Positions 35,459-37,482 of a stretch of DNA of 37,482 nt are shown in pieces (the first letter of the stretch is position 1; each line of letters begins with the position of its first letter). The DNA comes from a virus. The translations under genes and the position numbers were made by a program. Location: the IMG/VR virus record IMGVR_UViG_3300008120_000502, positions 1 to 37,482 of that record; one strand, written 5' to 3'. The notes beneath the pieces are model-generated. The model ran no database searches and was not told the origin of the DNA. It worked only from the letters and a program-made list of their open reading frames with translations.

Positions 35459-35626
35459 CTAGTCTTCCCCTGTCGTTAAGGTCAACAGCGAGTGTAGCAC
35501 CAGTGCTACGCCAGTAAGCCATAGGGCTTGACGCAGTGTTGGACCCGACAGGGTAATCAGAACAAGCCCAGTGCCCGCCAGGGTCCAGGTCTGGTCTGCG
35601 ATATAGGCAAAGAACTTCTTCATCAT
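35459..35626 (-). CDS. Second small membrane protein of the lysis module (55 aa)
   Basis: Two adjacent ATGs at 35626 and 35623 overlap the stop of the PA14 protein gene (ATGATGA). The product MMKKFFAYIADQTWTLAGTG, LVLITLSGP, then ALWLTGVALVLHSLLTLTTG has two hydrophobic segments (residues ~15-27 and ~34-50). It ends 2 bp before the start of the holin-like gene. Tandem small membrane proteins next to an endolysin often form holin/antiholin or regulatory pairs. The double ATG start is reminiscent of dual-start holins such as lambda S, though here the two starts are adjacent. Confidence 0.6.
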   Translation of the reverse strand: MMKKFFAYIADQTWTLAGTGLVLITLSGPTLRQALWLTGVALVLHSLLTLTTGED

Positions 35627-36870
35627 CTACGAATCCTAGTCGCTGCACCGGCAGCGGTTATGGCGGCCCCGATAGCCACAATAGTGCGTCGCTGCCCAAC
35701 TGGGATGTTTGACCCCACCGGAACGTAGTCATCCAGCCCCTCTTTGAAGATGTCCACCTGCTCCTCAAATGCCTCTCGGACTTCGGTTGGGGCTTCCTGA
35801 ACGGCGGCAACCAGGGCCTCTTGCTGCTCGTCGGTCAGGTCTGACACTTCAATCTGAGCGAAGACTTCTGCGGCCTCTTCTGTCGAGATGTCAGAAACTA
35901 CGGAAATGATTTGTTCTGGGGTGGCATTTGCTATAGCCTCAACGCGTGGCAAAGTGGTTTCTGGTGGCATGGTTGTTGATGGGGCTGGCAGTGTTGTTGC
36001 CGGTATCACTGTTGTTGTGGTTACTACGGACGTTGGGGGAAGAGTTGTCTGAGGAACCGTTGTCTGGGGAGGAACCGTCGTGGATGGAACAGTCGTCGGG
36101 GCGTAAGTCGGGAGTGATTCTGGCACAGTCGTTGTTGGCTCGGGAACAGTTGTCGTGGGGGGAAGCGTTGGAGGCGGAGGAGCCTCAGTCGTAGTTGTCG
36201 TCTCGGGCGGTGGAGCCTGAGTTGTAGTCGTCGTAGTTGTAGTAGTCGTCGTAGTTGTGGTAGTCGTCGTAGTTGTTTCTTCTACGGTGGTAGTTGTTTC
36301 CGGCACGGTTGTTTCCGGCACTGTAGTTGTGGTGGTTGGTGCAGTTGGCGTCTGCGTGAACGCTTCGTCAGGGACAATCTCCCAACCAGCATCATCAATG
36401 TTCCAAGCAAGCATGTAGCAAGTGCCGCCACCCCACTCAGAGAACCAGCCGTCTAGCGGATACGTGCCAGCCTCAACATCAAGGCTTACTTGCTGGCTCC
36501 ACGAACAGCCCTTCAAGTTCCATGTGCCGAACTCTGTATCTGCAATCTCAATGGTGCCGCCGTCGTCGGCTGCCACCATGAACTCAATCGTGTCGTGCTC
36601 CGGCAGCGTGATGAAGCCCGAGTAGTGAACCATGAAGAAGTCGTAGCCGCAGTCCTGGAACGGCTCGCCATCAAAGTTGCGGTTGATGTTGTTCTCTACC
36701 TCGCTGCCGCAAGTTTCGTAGACATCGTCCACGCGCAGCGGAAAACCAGTCGGCTCATAGGTGTAGCCGACAGCGTTTAGTCCAGGTTCAACTTCTGCTT
36801 TCGCTGGACTGGTAAGTGAAAGAATTGCTGCTGGAAGAAATATCAGCCAGCGGAGTCGACGGCTACCCAC
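35623..36870 (-). CDS. Secreted PA14-domain protein with Thr-rich linker (415 aa)
   Basis: GTG at 36870 with GAGGA about 9 nt upstream, overlapping the upstream gene by 28 bp. A signal peptide (RLRWLIFLPAAILSLTSPAKA, residues ~4-25) precedes a PA14-like beta domain (~30-170: HYSGFITLPEHDTIEFMVAA, DDGGTIEIADTEFGTW, YPLDGWFSEWGGG). Next is a ~120-residue Thr/Pro/Val-rich linker, with long poly-Thr at ~205-225, a helical region (~305-390) and a hydrophobic end with basic residues (RRTIVAIGAAITAAGAA). PA14 domains bind carbohydrates. The Thr linker style is common in Acidimicrobiia. It may be a host-surface or virion-associated adhesin; the secretion signal is unusual for a phage. Confidence 0.75.
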   Translation of the reverse strand: MGSRRLRWLIFLPAAILSLTSPAKAEVEPGLNAVGYTYEPTGFPLRVDDVYETCGSEVENNINRNFDGEPFQDCGYDFFMVHYSGFITLPEHDTIEFMVAADDGGTIEIADTEFGTWNLKGCSWSQQVSLDVEAGTYPLDGWFSEWGGGTCYMLAWNIDDAGWEIVPDEAFTQTPTAPTTTTTVPETTVPETTTTVEETTTTTTTTTTTTTTTTTTTQAPPPETTTTTEAPPPPTLPPTTTVPEPTTTVPESLPTYAPTTVPSTTVPPQTTVPQTTLPPTSVVTTTTVIPATTLPAPSTTMPPETTLPRVEAIANATPEQIISVVSDISTEEAAEVFAQIEVSDLTDEQQEALVAAVQEAPTEVREAFEEQVDIFKEGLDDYVPVGSNIPVGQRRTIVAIGAAITAAGAATRIRR

Positions 36871-37208
36871 GAAGTAGTATCCTCATCCCAGCGGTAAGTT
36901 TCCCCGTCGGTTGGATACGGTGTTGGCGGCTGCCAATCGTGGTTGTTGTCAAGCGACCATGATGCGAACGGTTGCGGTGCAACAAACACGTCAGCAACAG
37001 CATCGTAGGTGTAGCCGATGCCTGCGTATTGCTTACGGAAGTTCCCGTTGTATGAGGTTTGTTTCCAGTTCGTGCCCAAGCCAAGTGATTCAAGGAACGC
37101 TGCGCCCTGCGCTTCGTTGCTCGGGGCTGGGTCTGGGCAGTCGTTGTTGGACACCGAGAGAACTCGGGTCACCACATTGTTTTCGTCAAGTTGTGCCATG
37201 TACGCCAT
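36843..37208 (-). CDS. Conserved tail-associated protein (121 aa)
   Basis: ATG at 37208 with GGAGG about 7 nt upstream, after the adhesin fragment. It begins MAYMAQLDENNVVTRVLSVS and contains RKQYAGIGYTYD, FVAPQPFASWSLD, and WQPPTPYPTDGETYRWDEDT. This AQLDENNxVxxV...IGxxYxxxxxxFxxxxPFxSWxL pattern is common in aquatic phages beside tail fibre genes, probably an attachment or chaperone element. Function is not established. Confidence 0.75.
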   Translation of the reverse strand: MAYMAQLDENNVVTRVLSVSNNDCPDPAPSNEAQGAAFLESLGLGTNWKQTSYNGNFRKQYAGIGYTYDAVADVFVAPQPFASWSLDNNHDWQPPTPYPTDGETYRWDEDTTSWVAVDSAG

Positions 37209-37217
37209 AAATACCTC

Positions 37218-37482
37218 CTATGAGAGTACCAGAGAACCAGTGTCGTTGAACGTGTGGATTGTGTAGTTGCCGCTGGTGGTCTTTGTGCCGCCAGTAATTG
37301 ACTTGTAGTAAGCGGCGTCAGCCGTCAAATAGCGCACGATGACAACACCCTTGCCGCCGTTTCCGCCAGAACGGTTTTGTCCTTCTTCCCCACCCGCTCC
37401 ACCACCACCGCCGCCAGTGTTGGCTGTTGCAGGATTACCGTTTCCTCCACCAGCCCCATTACCACCGCCGCCTGTAGCCGTA
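37218..37482 (-). CDS. Glycine-rich tail adhesin, C-terminal part (cut by window edge)
   Basis: The frame is open from the window edge (5' end missing) to the TAG at 37218, giving 88 residues. They are Gly-rich (GGGGNGAGGGNGNPATANTG), then GGKGVVIVRYLTADAAYY and YTIHTFNDTGSLVLS. This C-terminal block matches the end of the complete adhesin at 307-1191. Probably the missing end of the N-terminal fragment at 1-310, if the genome is circular. Function as in that entry. Confidence 0.8.
   Translation of the reverse strand, partial: TATGGGGNGAGGGNGNPATANTGGGGGGAGGEEGQNRSGGNGGKGVVIVRYLTADAAYYKSITGGTKTTSGNYTIHTFNDTGSLVLS

Noticed and set aside
1-37482. CRISPR array, integrase or transposon
   Set aside because: No regularly spaced direct repeats with unique spacers, no recombinase motifs, no terminal inverted repeats; the repeats seen are inside coding low-complexity regions.

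Overview
The window is almost certainly the genome, or nearly all of it, of a tailed double-stranded DNA phage of an actinobacterium. Every gene I can support lies on the minus strand. The modules are those of a virulent phage: terminase, portal, scaffold and capsid, tail, lysis, recombination, and small accessory genes. I see no integrase and no recognisable repressor. The host call rests on a WhiB-family gene, a found-only-in-actinobacteria iron-sulfur regulator, with support from promoters carrying CGAAC-N4-GTTCG boxes (the Gram-positive/actinobacterial LexA type) and from a secreted protein with a VPETT-rich linker of the kind common in Acidimicrobiia and related groups (weak evidence). 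There is no tape-measure gene, no major tail-tube gene and no tail-assembly chaperone pair. A very long putative internal virion protein plus tubular-tail-like proteins suggest podovirus morphology.

Layout in the direction of transcription (descending coordinates). 37482-34651 holds the end of the tail/adhesin region, a PA14-type surface protein, two small membrane (holin-like) proteins and an M15 peptidase endolysin. 34651-31049 holds small genes, a PD-(D/E)XK nuclease, a YqaJ-type exonuclease with an Erf/Rad52-like annealing protein, and a second nuclease-like protein. After two tandem RNA hairpins come a secreted lysozyme-like transglycosylase, WhiB, a coiled-coil protein and a chain of tiny genes, three of them zinc-ribbon proteins (30933-29046). 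28997-23854 is an accessory region with three near-identical promoters, each with a CGAAC-N4-GTTCG box against the -35. The first drives a MoxR ATPase / VWA protein operon flanked by two distantly related ~228-aa proteins; the other two drive tandem paralogous ~94-aa proteins, each with its own terminator. About 390 bp of non-coding DNA (23461-23853) follows. The structural operon then runs from 23460 to 1: large terminase with an N-terminal HTH, portal, a 1708-aa protein, further internal proteins, scaffold, capsid, a cassette of tiny basic proteins, tail proteins and glycine-rich adhesins.

The left end stops inside the N-terminal part of a glycine-rich adhesin and the right end begins inside the C-terminal part of one, both on the minus strand. 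The simplest reading is a circular or circularly permuted genome whose assembly broke in that repetitive gene, leaving a small gap.

The most notable observations are: (1) a 50-bp imperfect tandem repeat at 10716-10816 that changes reading frame, encodes the same 17 residues twice with only synonymous differences, and has a canonical GGGAAAC -1 slippery heptamer at the junction; (2) the MoxR-VWA operon with its paralogous flanking proteins; (3) the threefold LexA-like promoter set; and (4) several structured RNA elements between operons. All functions are inferred from sequence patterns recognised by eye; no searches were run.
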